A stretch of DNA of 64,000 nt from Pukyongia salina (lineage in GTDB: Bacteria; Bacteroidota; Bacteroidia; Flavobacteriales; Flavobacteriaceae), in assembly GCF_002966125.1 (NCBI RefSeq), contig NZ_CP027062.1, positions 2,652,501 through 2,716,500 on the forward strand, written 5' to 3'. A model generated the notes under the pieces. The model did not search any database. It saw only the letters and a list, made by a program, of their open reading frames with translations, and was not told the origin of the DNA. The position numbers and the translations under genes were made by a program. Shown piece by piece: positions 35,843 through 42,780 of this stretch (its first letter is position 1; the number at the start of each line of letters is the position of its first letter).

Positions 35843-36862
35843 ATGCACCAAAGGGTTTTTTACGTTTTAGCATTGTTTATATCGGTAACTACGTTGGCGC
35901 AGGTGGGTGGACGATCAACCTATCAATTTCTTAACCTTGTTAATTCTCCGCGACAAGCTGCTTTAGGAGGGAAAACTGTAACCAATTACGACTGGGACGT
36001 AACACAGGCCTTATTCAATCCGGCCAGTATCAACCCGGCCATGGATAATCAACTGTCCCTTAATTATACCAATTATATAGGCGATGTGAATTACGGTACT
36101 GCGGCCTATGCCTATATGTGGGACCGGCGAACCCAGGTACTTCATGCAGGAGTAACATATATAAATTACGGGAAGTTTGATGGTTACGACGAATTTGGGA
36201 ATCCAACCAGTAGTTTCACTGGGGGAGAAGTAGCTGTTTCCTTTGGTCATGCTCGAAATATTGCCTTCACTAATTTTCATATAGGCGCAAACATCAAATT
36301 AATTTCATCGACCCTCGAGCAGTACTCTTCCTTTGGGGGAGCGATCGACATAGGGGTGATGTATGTATACGAAGACTGGGATCTACACATTACAGGGGTG
36401 GCCAGGAATATTGGTACACAATTCACTCCTTACGATTCGGTTTACGAGCCCTTACCATTTGAACTGATCTTCGGAATCTCTCAAACACTACAAAATATAC
36501 CTATTCGCTGGCATTTCACCCTGGACAATATGCAGCGCTGGAATGTGGCTTTTTCTAATCCCGATCGCGAAATCACAGATCTTGAGGGAAATGTACAGAA
36601 GGAAAAGATTAACTTTATAGACAATGCTTTTCGGCACATGATACTGGGGATCGAACTCTTCCCGGAATCCGGCTTCAATATACGCCTGGGGTATAATTTA
36701 AGAAGGGCCGAAGAACTAAGGATCGTAGATCGGAGGGCTTTTGCCGGCTTAAGTGCCGGGTTTTCGCTGCGCTTAAATAAGCTGCGTTTAAGTTATTCGT
36801 ACGCTAAGTATAGCACGGCCGCTTCTACAAGTAATTTTGGACTAAATATCAATCTTCAGTAA
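35843..36862 (+). CDS. porQ: Type IX secretion system protein PorQ
   Basis: 339 residues from the ATG at 35843, whose product starts with an ordinary signal peptide (MHQRVFYVLALFISVTTLAQ). In-frame starts at 35813 (ATG) and 35801 (TTG, inside a -7-like TATACTTG at 35796-35803) are possible but would leave almost no leader. GGRSTYQFLNLVNSPRQAALGGKTV, RHMILGIELFPESGFNIRLGYNLRRAEEL and the barrel-like C-terminus match PorQ, an outer-membrane partner that with PorU/PorV/PorZ anchors T9SS cargo. The 310 bases before it (35533-35842) show no other gene. It shares one base with the cmk start. Confidence 0.82.
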   Translation: MHQRVFYVLALFISVTTLAQVGGRSTYQFLNLVNSPRQAALGGKTVTNYDWDVTQALFNPASINPAMDNQLSLNYTNYIGDVNYGTAAYAYMWDRRTQVLHAGVTYINYGKFDGYDEFGNPTSSFTGGEVAVSFGHARNIAFTNFHIGANIKLISSTLEQYSSFGGAIDIGVMYVYEDWDLHITGVARNIGTQFTPYDSVYEPLPFELIFGISQTLQNIPIRWHFTLDNMQRWNVAFSNPDREITDLEGNVQKEKINFIDNAFRHMILGIELFPESGFNIRLGYNLRRAEELRIVDRRAFAGLSAGFSLRLNKLRLSYSYAKYSTAASTSNFGLNINLQ

Positions 36863-37554
36863 TGAGGAAAATTACAATTGCTATCGATGGTTATTCTTCT
36901 ACAGGTAAAAGTACCGTTGCGAGGCAATTGGCAGACTGGCTGGACTATGTATATGTAGACTCCGGTGCAATGTACAGAGCGGTCACCTTGTATGCGCTTC
37001 GGAAAGGGTTTATTTCTGAAGAAAAGTTTGATAGAAATGCGCTCGTTGAAGCCTTACCCGGGATCGCCCTGGAATTCAGAAAGAATAAAAACGGAAAAGC
37101 CGAAATTTACCTGAATAACGAGAATGTGGAGGAACACATCCGTACCCTGGAAGTATCCGAATTTGTGAGCCCTATCGCCACAGTTCCCGAAGTACGTAGA
37201 AAACTGGTAAAATTGCAACATGCCATGGGTGAGGGCAAAGGTGTGGTTATGGATGGTCGAGATATTGGAACAGTAGTATTTCCAAATGCCGAATTAAAGA
37301 TTTTCATGAACGCCTCTGCAGAAGTGCGCGCCAATAGGCGATATATCGAACTTCGCGACAGGGGAGCCGATATTTCCTACGAAGAAGTCCTGGACAATGT
37401 GAATGAACGGGATCATATAGATACCCATAGAGAGGATTCTCCGCTCCGGAAGGCAACAGATGCCATCGAGATCGACAATACCGAAACAAATATCGAAGAT
37501 CAATTTCACACCATACTTCAATTGGCAAAAGACCGAATTGCAGGCAGAATATAA
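36862..37554 (+). CDS. cmk: (d)CMP kinase
   Basis: 230 residues. The P-loop is GYSSTGKSTVARQLA near residue 10, followed by the CMP-binding DSGAMYRAVTLY and the DGRDIGTVVFPNAELKIF block; RREDSPLRKA-type residues (HREDSPLRKATDA) sit near the C-terminus. It phosphorylates CMP and dCMP for nucleotide supply. Its ATG overlaps the porQ stop by one base (TAATG), so the T9SS gene and this housekeeping gene are translationally coupled, a common order in Flavobacteriia. Confidence 0.94.
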   Translation: MRKITIAIDGYSSTGKSTVARQLADWLDYVYVDSGAMYRAVTLYALRKGFISEEKFDRNALVEALPGIALEFRKNKNGKAEIYLNNENVEEHIRTLEVSEFVSPIATVPEVRRKLVKLQHAMGEGKGVVMDGRDIGTVVFPNAELKIFMNASAEVRANRRYIELRDRGADISYEEVLDNVNERDHIDTHREDSPLRKATDAIEIDNTETNIEDQFHTILQLAKDRIAGRI

Positions 37555-37610
37555 CCCTCCTCACGATATAATTGTAAGAAAATCATGTATTTATAGGTGA
37601 TTTCATCGAT

Positions 37611-37618
37611 TAAATTTG
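37611..37618 (+). promoter_or_regulatory. -7 element upstream of the lipoprotein gene at 37675
   Basis: TAAATTTG fits TAnnTTTG, about 57 bases before the start codon. The -33 side is weak. Confidence 0.45.
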
Positions 37619-37674
37619 CATTTTATCTCAGAAAAGCGTTGATTTGGGCCTAATTAGCCCCTAAATTCCTACAA

Positions 37675-38568
37675 ATGAAACGCTTAATTCCTGCTTATGC
37701 ATTATTATGTGCCACGATATTTCTTGCTTCCTGCTCTCAGGATCAGGATATCATGGAAACAGATTCCAATTTGTTAGCTGATGCTATCCTATTGAAGGAT
37801 GAGTTGCCAAATAAATCCTACGACACCAGTAAGAAGGGCCTCTACCACGGCGTAGTTGCCGCGGCCAATTCTACCTCAAGAGGTAAAATTTGGATCAATT
37901 TGGCAAATAACGCCAACTATTATGCGCTTATAGAGTTGGTGTCCGGTGAAGAAATGGCTTTCAAACTCAAGCCACAATTCATGATCAAATCTACTGTGCC
38001 TACAGTGTATGAATTTACAGGAGATGCCGGATCATTTATCATCGATGTAACCGATAGTAACAATCCACAGATCCATGATTTGGTTTTAAACAGCCAGAAC
38101 TATTTTTCACAAGTGGTTAAAAGTATGAGTTATAATATGGCCAGTAGCGCAACTGCTGTGTTTACCGAGACAGGTAACCCGGCATTTACAGGTACATGGA
38201 GCCTTATAGCAGATGGAACAATTAGTAGCCCTAATGGAAATGGTGGTGATGGAATAACCTCGGTGATGGTAGTGTATTTGGGTGAATTCTTCGAGGATTT
38301 CGATTTCGACTCGTATAACGCCTCGGTTTGTTTAGGAAACGGTAATTATGTGCCTACTTTAAATTCCTTCGGAACTTCCGGCTTCACAATAAGCGATTAC
38401 CAAACTACAGCCTTTGCCAATGGAATGGCGAAATGGAATCTAAGTTACGACCCTAATACTTCCTCCTATATGAATTACTTACTTTGTCAGCCGGAAAGTG
38501 CAGGAACCTTTTCATGGTCCAGTATTGACGGAACTATTGTAAAGTATGGAGAGATCATCCTCGATTAA
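37675..38568 (+). CDS. Unrecognised secreted lipoprotein
   Basis: 297 residues. Lipoprotein signal MKRLIPAYALLCATIFLASC (Cys20) followed by SQDQDIMETD. The rest is soluble and beta-rich, with a segment YHGVVAAANSTSRGKIWINLANNANYYALIELVSGE near 57-92 and a glycine/asparagine run (NGNGGDGI) near 190. There are two cysteines in the C-terminal third (SVCLGNG and LLCQPES) that could form a disulfide. I do not recognise the family. A promoter and a terminator flank it, so it is monocistronic. Confidence 0.7.
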   Translation: MKRLIPAYALLCATIFLASCSQDQDIMETDSNLLADAILLKDELPNKSYDTSKKGLYHGVVAAANSTSRGKIWINLANNANYYALIELVSGEEMAFKLKPQFMIKSTVPTVYEFTGDAGSFIIDVTDSNNPQIHDLVLNSQNYFSQVVKSMSYNMASSATAVFTETGNPAFTGTWSLIADGTISSPNGNGGDGITSVMVVYLGEFFEDFDFDSYNASVCLGNGNYVPTLNSFGTSGFTISDYQTTAFANGMAKWNLSYDPNTSSYMNYLLCQPESAGTFSWSSIDGTIVKYGEIILD

Positions 38569-38591
38569 GTTATTCCGAAAATAAATGGTAA

Positions 38592-38618
38592 AACAGCCTG
38601 AAAAGGCTGTTTTTTTTA
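38592..38618 (+). terminator. Intrinsic terminator after the 37675 lipoprotein gene
   Basis: AACAGCCT pairs with AGGCTGTT around GAAA, followed by a T-run that reaches 38617. Confidence 0.85.
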
Positions 38619-38807
38619 TACATTAACTCCAAAGAGATAGCCTATCAAGGCAGTAATTCCCACAGCTAGGGTTCCCCAGAGCGTGATTCTTAAAATAGAA
38701 TTTATAACGCCGATCTTTATCCAATATGGTTTCAATATTACTTTTCCGGTTGCACCTTAGAATGAAGATATAAGCAGAAGAAATATAGTTGCAAAGAAAC
38801 GTTGTAA
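38616..38807 (-). pseudogene. Fragment resembling the C-terminus of a VIT1/CCC1-type transporter
   Basis: One minus-strand frame reads 16 codons (LQRFFATIFLLLISSF), an in-frame TAA, then 46 codons (starting GATGKVILKPYWIKIG and ending LWGTLAVGITALIGYLFGVNV) and a stop. The pattern of a hydrophobic helix, a basic loop, then a helix with G-LA-G--A-IGYLFG resembles the last helix pair of VIT1/CCC1 iron/manganese transporters. There is no usable start codon and the rest of the gene is missing, so it looks like a decayed remnant. The family match rests on a short segment and is tentative. Confidence 0.42.
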
Positions 38808-38820
38808 GGGGAGGGGTAAC

Positions 38821-38849
38821 AAAAAAACCACCCCGTAAAGGGTGGTTTA
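38821..38849 (-). terminator. Intrinsic terminator of the minus-strand microprotein array
   Basis: On the minus strand ACCACCC at 38846-38840 pairs with GGGTGGT at 38833-38827 around TTTACG, followed by seven U. It is oriented to end transcripts coming from the three small ORFs above it. Confidence 0.8.
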
Positions 38850-38888
38850 ATCTGGCTAACTTTAACTAATAACTATATAAGTCCGGTA

Positions 38889-39023
38889 TTAAGAAATATA
38901 TGGCTTTCCCGGCATCGCCATATCTGTACGCATAAATGCGTCTTGCATTTGTTTTAGCTGAAACAGGTCCTTTCGCTGCCATTCCTGCTTCATGATCGTA
39001 TGGATGTTTCTTGCAATGTTCAT
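38889..39023 (-). CDS. 44-residue microprotein of unknown function
   Basis: An ATG at 39021-39023 opens 44 codons. The product begins MNIARNIHTIMKQEW and continues QRKDLFQLKQMQDAFMRTD, a basic amphipathic helix-like stretch, then ends MAMPGKPYIS. There is no signal peptide, membrane segment or cysteine. It lies 39 bases downstream of a 28-residue microprotein ORF and 40 bases before an intrinsic terminator on the same strand, so the three ORFs probably share one transcript. Coding status is suggested by context, and no paralogue is available here to test it. Confidence 0.5.
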   Translation of the reverse strand: MNIARNIHTIMKQEWQRKDLFQLKQMQDAFMRTDMAMPGKPYIS

Positions 39024-39062
39024 GGTAAATTATTTAATTAGTTTTTGGTCTAAAGTGGCTAT

Positions 39063-39149
39063 TTAACGATAGCGTCTTTTCATGTTCCAGGTAAATCCAA
39101 AACTGGATTTAGGCTTTTCTGTTAAAGTGTTCGAATTTAAAGTTCTCAT
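39063..39149 (-). CDS. 28-residue microprotein, copy A of a tandem pair
   Basis: An ATG at 39147-39149 opens 28 codons starting MRTLNSNTLTEKPK and ending WNMKRRYR. Copy B, exactly 150 bases upstream, is the same length and 23 of 28 residues are identical, with the shared core LTEKPKxSxGFxWNxKRRYR. Ten codons differ synonymously and five non-synonymously, the pattern expected of a translated, constrained peptide. It is very basic at the C-terminus and has no signal peptide or cysteine. An A-rich AACAAC stretch precedes both starts. I know no described family. Confidence 0.65.
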   Translation of the reverse strand: MRTLNSNTLTEKPKSSFGFTWNMKRRYR

Positions 39150-39212
39150 GGTTGTTGTTTTAAATGCCACGTTAGTTTAACTTTTGTGGCGGGTTGTTAT
39201 AATTTGAATTAA

Positions 39213-39299
39213 TTATCTGTAACGTCTCTTAGAGTTCCAGGCAAATCCCAAACTTGTTTTGGGTTTTTCGGTTAAGGTGTTTGAATCTAATGTTCTCAT
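39213..39299 (-). CDS. 28-residue microprotein, copy B of a tandem pair
   Basis: An ATG at 39297-39299 opens 28 codons starting MRTLDSNTLTEKPK and ending WNSKRRYR. It is the promoter-proximal member of the array. It differs from copy A at residues 5 (Asp/Asn), 15 (Thr/Ser), 17 (Leu/Phe), 20 (Ala/Thr) and 23 (Ser/Met). Flanking bases between the copies are much less alike than the coding parts, so the duplication is old and the reading frame has been kept. No exact TAnnTTTG box was found upstream; a near match and a 23-bp palindrome lie at 39389-39426. Confidence 0.65.
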   Translation of the reverse strand: MRTLDSNTLTEKPKTSLGFAWNSKRRYR

Positions 39300-39388
39300 G
39301 ACTGTTGTTTTTAGTTGTTATTGTTCGTTTTTAAATTGATTTATTCGATCGATGTATTAAGTAGACGACGCGGCAGGTAAATTGTTAC

Positions 39389-39411
39389 AGTACTTTGTAA
39401 TACATAGTACT
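39389..39411 (-). promoter_or_regulatory. 23-bp palindrome upstream of the microprotein array
   Basis: AGTACT at 39389-39394 and AGTACT at 39406-39411 flank TTGTA-A-TACAT. The whole 23-bp stretch is a near-perfect inverted repeat centred on 39400, with one mismatched pair. TGTA/TACA half-sites of this kind resemble PadR-type operators. It lies 90 bases before the first microprotein start. A -7-like AAAATTTG on the minus strand is at 39419-39426. Confidence 0.4.
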
Positions 39412-39467
39412 ATTTTAACAAATTTTAACAATCTTTAGAAGGAAAAATAGGGGGGCAATACTATTAT

Positions 39468-40070
39468 TTATGGGGTCTCGGAGTGATTTTGCTGCTTTCG
39501 CTGAAAAACTGCAAGAATAGCTAATCCTATGATTTGTACCACAGGGATGATTAAAAAATTGATCCAGACACTTCGTATAGTAGGGATAAATACAGCAATG
39601 GTCCCAAACACCACTATAAAAGCAATAGCTCCTATCACAATGTCCCCATAGTCCGGATCCTTCCTGGAACTATACATTATAATGAGCGGGATAAAAATAG
39701 CAGACAGGAACTTAATCAATCCTTCGGTAAAGGCCTGGGTTACTGTAATATTCACGTCGGAAAGGTCTATAAGCTTGGTTTTTGGCTTATCAAGCTCCTC
39801 CAAAACTTCCATTAACTCTTTATTTGTGCGCACAGCTATCAAACTATCCCCGCCACTAATGGCCTGTACTTTCTCTATGATCTCAATTTTTCGGTCGATA
39901 CGATCGTAATAATAAGAGGAACTGAAGAAACTTTCAAAAACGAAGAAGATTATTCCCCCTATCAACAGGAGACTGATGATCCATTTCAGAAACCTTCCAA
40001 GAGTAAGATTCCTAAATAACATATGCAGGCCTTTGGCCAGTTCGGACGCAGTTTCAAGGTATTTGCTCAT
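39468..40070 (-). CDS. Unrecognised membrane protein
   Basis: 200 residues with four predicted membrane segments (about 30-48, 115-131, 143-162 and 168-188) and a soluble loop (about 55-110) between the first and second that is rich in charged residues. The N-terminus MSKYLETASELAKGLHMLFRN is an amphipathic cytoplasmic helix and the C-terminus is short and basic. I do not recognise a family. It has its own -7 element (TATCTTTG) and is not part of an evident operon. The loop lacks cysteines or known motifs. Confidence 0.7.
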   Translation of the reverse strand: MSKYLETASELAKGLHMLFRNLTLGRFLKWIISLLLIGGIIFFVFESFFSSSYYYDRIDRKIEIIEKVQAISGGDSLIAVRTNKELMEVLEELDKPKTKLIDLSDVNITVTQAFTEGLIKFLSAIFIPLIIMYSSRKDPDYGDIVIGAIAFIVVFGTIAVFIPTIRSVWINFLIIPVVQIIGLAILAVFQRKQQNHSETP

Positions 40071-40107
40071 AATATTCCAGTTTATACGTCTGAAATAATT
40101 AGGGAGC

Positions 40108-40115
40108 CAAAGATA
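40108..40115 (-). promoter_or_regulatory. -7 element of the membrane protein gene
   Basis: TATCTTTG on the minus strand, 37 bases before the start codon at 40070. Confidence 0.5.
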
Positions 40116-40198
40116 AAATTACGCTTATTTGCTTAAATAACAGCGTTTTAGCCTGGATTATTTACTTCAGAAAAAATACAAAAGAGTTAGGAAACCCT

Positions 40199-40228
40199 TT
40201 GAATATCAAAACAAAAGCATTACTTTTG
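40199..40228 (+). promoter_or_regulatory. Promoter of rpsA
   Basis: TTG at 40199-40201, a 19-base spacer and TACTTTTG at 40221-40228. The start codon is at 40383, so the leader is about 150 nt. Confidence 0.65.
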
Positions 40229-40285
40229 CCGTCCTTTTGGCGGTTAATCAGGTACAAAAGGAAGAGAAAAACAAAACAAAAACCC

Positions 40286-40326
40286 TTCTGTGGGATCTCC
40301 GCAACTTACCTGAGAGGAACACAGAA
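40286..40326 (+). promoter_or_regulatory. Hairpin in the rpsA leader
   Basis: TTCTGTG at 40286-40292 pairs with CACAGAA at 40320-40326, and TCTC at 40296-40299 with GAGA at 40312-40315. It lies within the roughly 150-nt untranslated leader, 56 bases before the start codon, a plausible target for feedback by S1 protein. Confidence 0.5.
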
Positions 40327-40382
40327 TACAAAATAGTTTCTTATAGGTTCATTAGTAGCATAAAAGAAACTTTACTTTAGAA

Positions 40383-42269
40383 ATGGCTGAAAAAGCAGAA
40401 GCTAAAAAAGCAACAAAAACTAAAGCCAAAGCTGCCAAAGCAGAGGCAAAACCTGAAGCCGCTACCGAAGAAGTAGCAGCAGAACAACCAAAACAGGAAG
40501 TATCGCTTAAAGAAAGCAATCCTGACAAATTCCTTAAAGATTTTAACTGGCACAACTACGAAGAGGGAATAGACCCTATCGAAGACGGGAAACTTGAAGA
40601 ATTCGAGAAGCTCGTTGCCGAGAATTTTGTAGACACTTTAGATGACGAAGTAGTGGAAGGGGAAGTGATCCATATCACAGACCGCGATGCTATTATCGAC
40701 ATCAATGCAAAAAGTGAAGGTGTAGTATCACTTAACGAGTTCCGTTACAATCCGGATCTTAAAGTAGGTGATAAGGTGGAAGTATTGATCGATGTACGTG
40801 AAGACAGCACCGGACAGTTAATCCTATCACACAGAAAAGCAAGAACCATCAAAGCATGGGATCGCGTAAATGCAGCTCATGACGAAGGTACCATCGTAAA
40901 CGGATATGTAAAATGTCGTACAAAAGGTGGTATGATCGTAGACGTATTTGGTATCGAAGCTTTCCTTCCGGGATCGCAGATCGATGTGAAGCCAATACGC
41001 GATTACGATATTTACGTTGGAAAAACCATGGAATTCAAGGTGGTGAAGATCAACCATGAATTTAAGAATGTGGTGGTTTCTCACAAAGCGCTTATCGAAG
41101 CCGATATTGAAGAACAAAAGAAAGAGATCATTGCCCAGCTTGAAAAAGGACAAGTTCTTGAAGGTGTTGTTAAAAACATCACTTCTTACGGTGTATTCGT
41201 AGACCTTGGAGGTGTAGACGGACTTGTACATATTACTGACCTATCATGGTCACGTATCAACCACCCGAACGAGATCGTAGAACTCGATCAGAAACTAAAC
41301 GTGGTAATACTGGACTTCGACGAGGACAAAACTCGTATACAACTTGGTTTAAAGCAGCTTAATCCACATCCGTGGGATGCGCTTGGTGAAGAACTAAAAG
41401 TAGGAGACAAAGTAAAAGGTAAAGTAGTGGTTATTGCAGACTACGGTGCCTTTATCGAAGTAGCCGAAGGTGTTGAAGGCCTTATCCACGTGAGTGAGAT
41501 GTCATGGTCTACTCACCTTAGAAGTGCACAAGACTTTGTGAATGTTGGAGACGAAGTTGAAGCTGTGATCCTTACTCTTGATAGAGAAGAACGCAAAATG
41601 AGTCTTGGTATCAAGCAATTGACTCCAGATCCATGGACCGATATTACCAAGAAGTACCCTGTTGGAAGCAAACACAAAGGGATCGTTCGTAATTTCACCA
41701 ACTTTGGTGTGTTCGTAGAACTGGAAGAAGGGATCGATGGTCTTATCTATATCAGTGACCTGAGCTGGACCAAGAAAGTGAAACACCCAAGTGAGTTCAC
41801 CAATATTGGAGATACGCTGGAGGTTGTGGTATTAGAACTTGATGTGGAAGGCCGTAAACTAAGCCTTGGACACAAGCAAACCACCGAAAACCCTTGGGAT
41901 AAGTACGAAGACGAGTTCGCCGTTGGAACGAAGCACACCGCAGCTATCGACGAGATGGTAGATAAAGGTGCTGTGATCAATTTCAACGAGGATATCACTG
42001 CCTTCGTACCAAAACGTCACCTGGAGAAAGAAGACGGTACCGACCTTAAAAAAGGAGAAGAAGCCGAATTCCAGATCATAGAGTTCAATAAGGACTTTAA
42101 AAAGGTAGTTGCGTCTCACATGACCATTCATAAGGAAGAAGAAGCTAAGATCGTTAAGCAGGCAGCTAAAACTGCTGCCAAGCAAGCGGAAGAAGCGAAA
42201 CCAACCTTAGGTGATGCGAACGCAAAACTACAGGAGATCAAAGATAAAATGGAAGGCAAGAAGAAATAA
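40383..42269 (+). CDS. rpsA: Ribosomal protein S1
   Basis: 628 residues. After an Ala/Lys/Glu-rich N-terminal extension (about 1-45), six S1/OB-fold domains can be followed; clear repeats are GVVKNITSYGVFVDLGGVDGLVHITDLSW, GKVVVIADYGAFIEVAEGVEGLIHVSEMSW and GIVRNFTNFGVFVELEEGIDGLIYISDLSW. The tail is again Ala/Lys/Glu-rich. S1 binds mRNA on the 30S subunit. The extended low-complexity tails are usual in Bacteroidota. The gene has a long leader with a hairpin and a strong terminator. Confidence 0.95.
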   Translation: MAEKAEAKKATKTKAKAAKAEAKPEAATEEVAAEQPKQEVSLKESNPDKFLKDFNWHNYEEGIDPIEDGKLEEFEKLVAENFVDTLDDEVVEGEVIHITDRDAIIDINAKSEGVVSLNEFRYNPDLKVGDKVEVLIDVREDSTGQLILSHRKARTIKAWDRVNAAHDEGTIVNGYVKCRTKGGMIVDVFGIEAFLPGSQIDVKPIRDYDIYVGKTMEFKVVKINHEFKNVVVSHKALIEADIEEQKKEIIAQLEKGQVLEGVVKNITSYGVFVDLGGVDGLVHITDLSWSRINHPNEIVELDQKLNVVILDFDEDKTRIQLGLKQLNPHPWDALGEELKVGDKVKGKVVVIADYGAFIEVAEGVEGLIHVSEMSWSTHLRSAQDFVNVGDEVEAVILTLDREERKMSLGIKQLTPDPWTDITKKYPVGSKHKGIVRNFTNFGVFVELEEGIDGLIYISDLSWTKKVKHPSEFTNIGDTLEVVVLELDVEGRKLSLGHKQTTENPWDKYEDEFAVGTKHTAAIDEMVDKGAVINFNEDITAFVPKRHLEKEDGTDLKKGEEAEFQIIEFNKDFKKVVASHMTIHKEEEAKIVKQAAKTAAKQAEEAKPTLGDANAKLQEIKDKMEGKKK

Positions 42270-42292
42270 GCCCACCATTTAAGCTATATACC

Positions 42293-42326
42293 AAAAGCCC
42301 TTCAGTAATGAGGGGCTTTTTATTTT
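42293..42326 (+). terminator. Intrinsic terminator after rpsA
   Basis: AAAAGCCC pairs with GGGCTTTT around TTCAGTAATGAG, followed by TATTTT. Confidence 0.85.
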
Positions 42327-42329
42327 GGG

Positions 42330-42460
42330 CGTTCCCGTGTAGTGACGATGAAGTAGAGCATAGCTCACTTCACGTCTGCTTCACGGGCGGGCTTTCGGCT
42401 ATACACACCTGCGGCGGGGTATTTGCCTCAATCCCTAACGCATCGCACCACCCAACAATC
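42330..42460. repeat. GC-rich non-coding segment, possible dispersed repeat
   Basis: This 130-base stretch (with CACGGGCGGGCTTTCGGCTA near 42382-42401) is clearly richer in G+C than its surroundings and contains no convincing reading frame. Similar GGGCGGGCTTTCGGCTATA segments recur between genes in flavobacterial genomes as I remember them. It joins directly to the palindromic repeats that follow. Confidence 0.35.
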
Positions 42461-42469
42461 CTCTATGTC

Positions 42470-42676
42470 CTGCTGAACTCGATTCAGCATCCACTCAATC
42501 CACACCCAACCCCCCTTTGTCATGCTGAACTTGATTCAGCATCCACTCGTTTCAGCATCCATTTGATTCAACCACCATCACCATTGTCATGCTGAACTTG
42601 ATTCAGCATCCACCCGTTTCACCATCTACTTAATCCGAAGCCAACCCCTTTTGTCATGCTGAACTTGATTCAGCAT
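42470..42676. repeat. Cluster of four palindromic repeats (REP-like)
   Basis: The core TGCTGAACTTGATTCAGCA, an imperfect palindrome that folds into a hairpin with an 8-bp stem, occurs at about 42521-42542, 42588-42609 and 42655-42676, exactly 67 bases apart, with a variant (CTGCTGAACTCGATTCAGCAT) at 42470-42490. After each core comes CCAC(T/C)CGTTTCA or a close form. This is a tandem, REP/BIME-like intergenic element between the rpsA terminator and the pyrR promoter. Confidence 0.85.
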
Positions 42677-42719
42677 CCACCCGTTTCAGCACCCTTACTA
42701 AGCAACAATTCCCGGGCAG

Positions 42720-42752
42720 TTGCAATTAATTATACAAAAACACTTACTTTTG
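42720..42752 (+). promoter_or_regulatory. Promoter of the pyrR-pyrB-ppk-ppx run
   Basis: TTG at 42720-42722, a 22-base spacer and TACTTTTG at 42745-42752, 28 bases before the pyrR start. The leader is too short for a pyr attenuator. Confidence 0.65.
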
Positions 42753-42780
42753 TACCCTGAATACGATTCAGATCTACTGT

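Noticed and set aside
42308-42595. A 95-codon plus-strand frame after rpsA
   Set aside because: It runs through the rpsA terminator, the GC-rich segment and the palindromic repeats; the product is low in plausibility (repeated HPL/HP motifs from the repeats).
42470-42676. Possible CRISPR array
   Set aside because: The repeats are palindromic, have a fixed 67-base period with partly related spacers, only four units and no cas genes.
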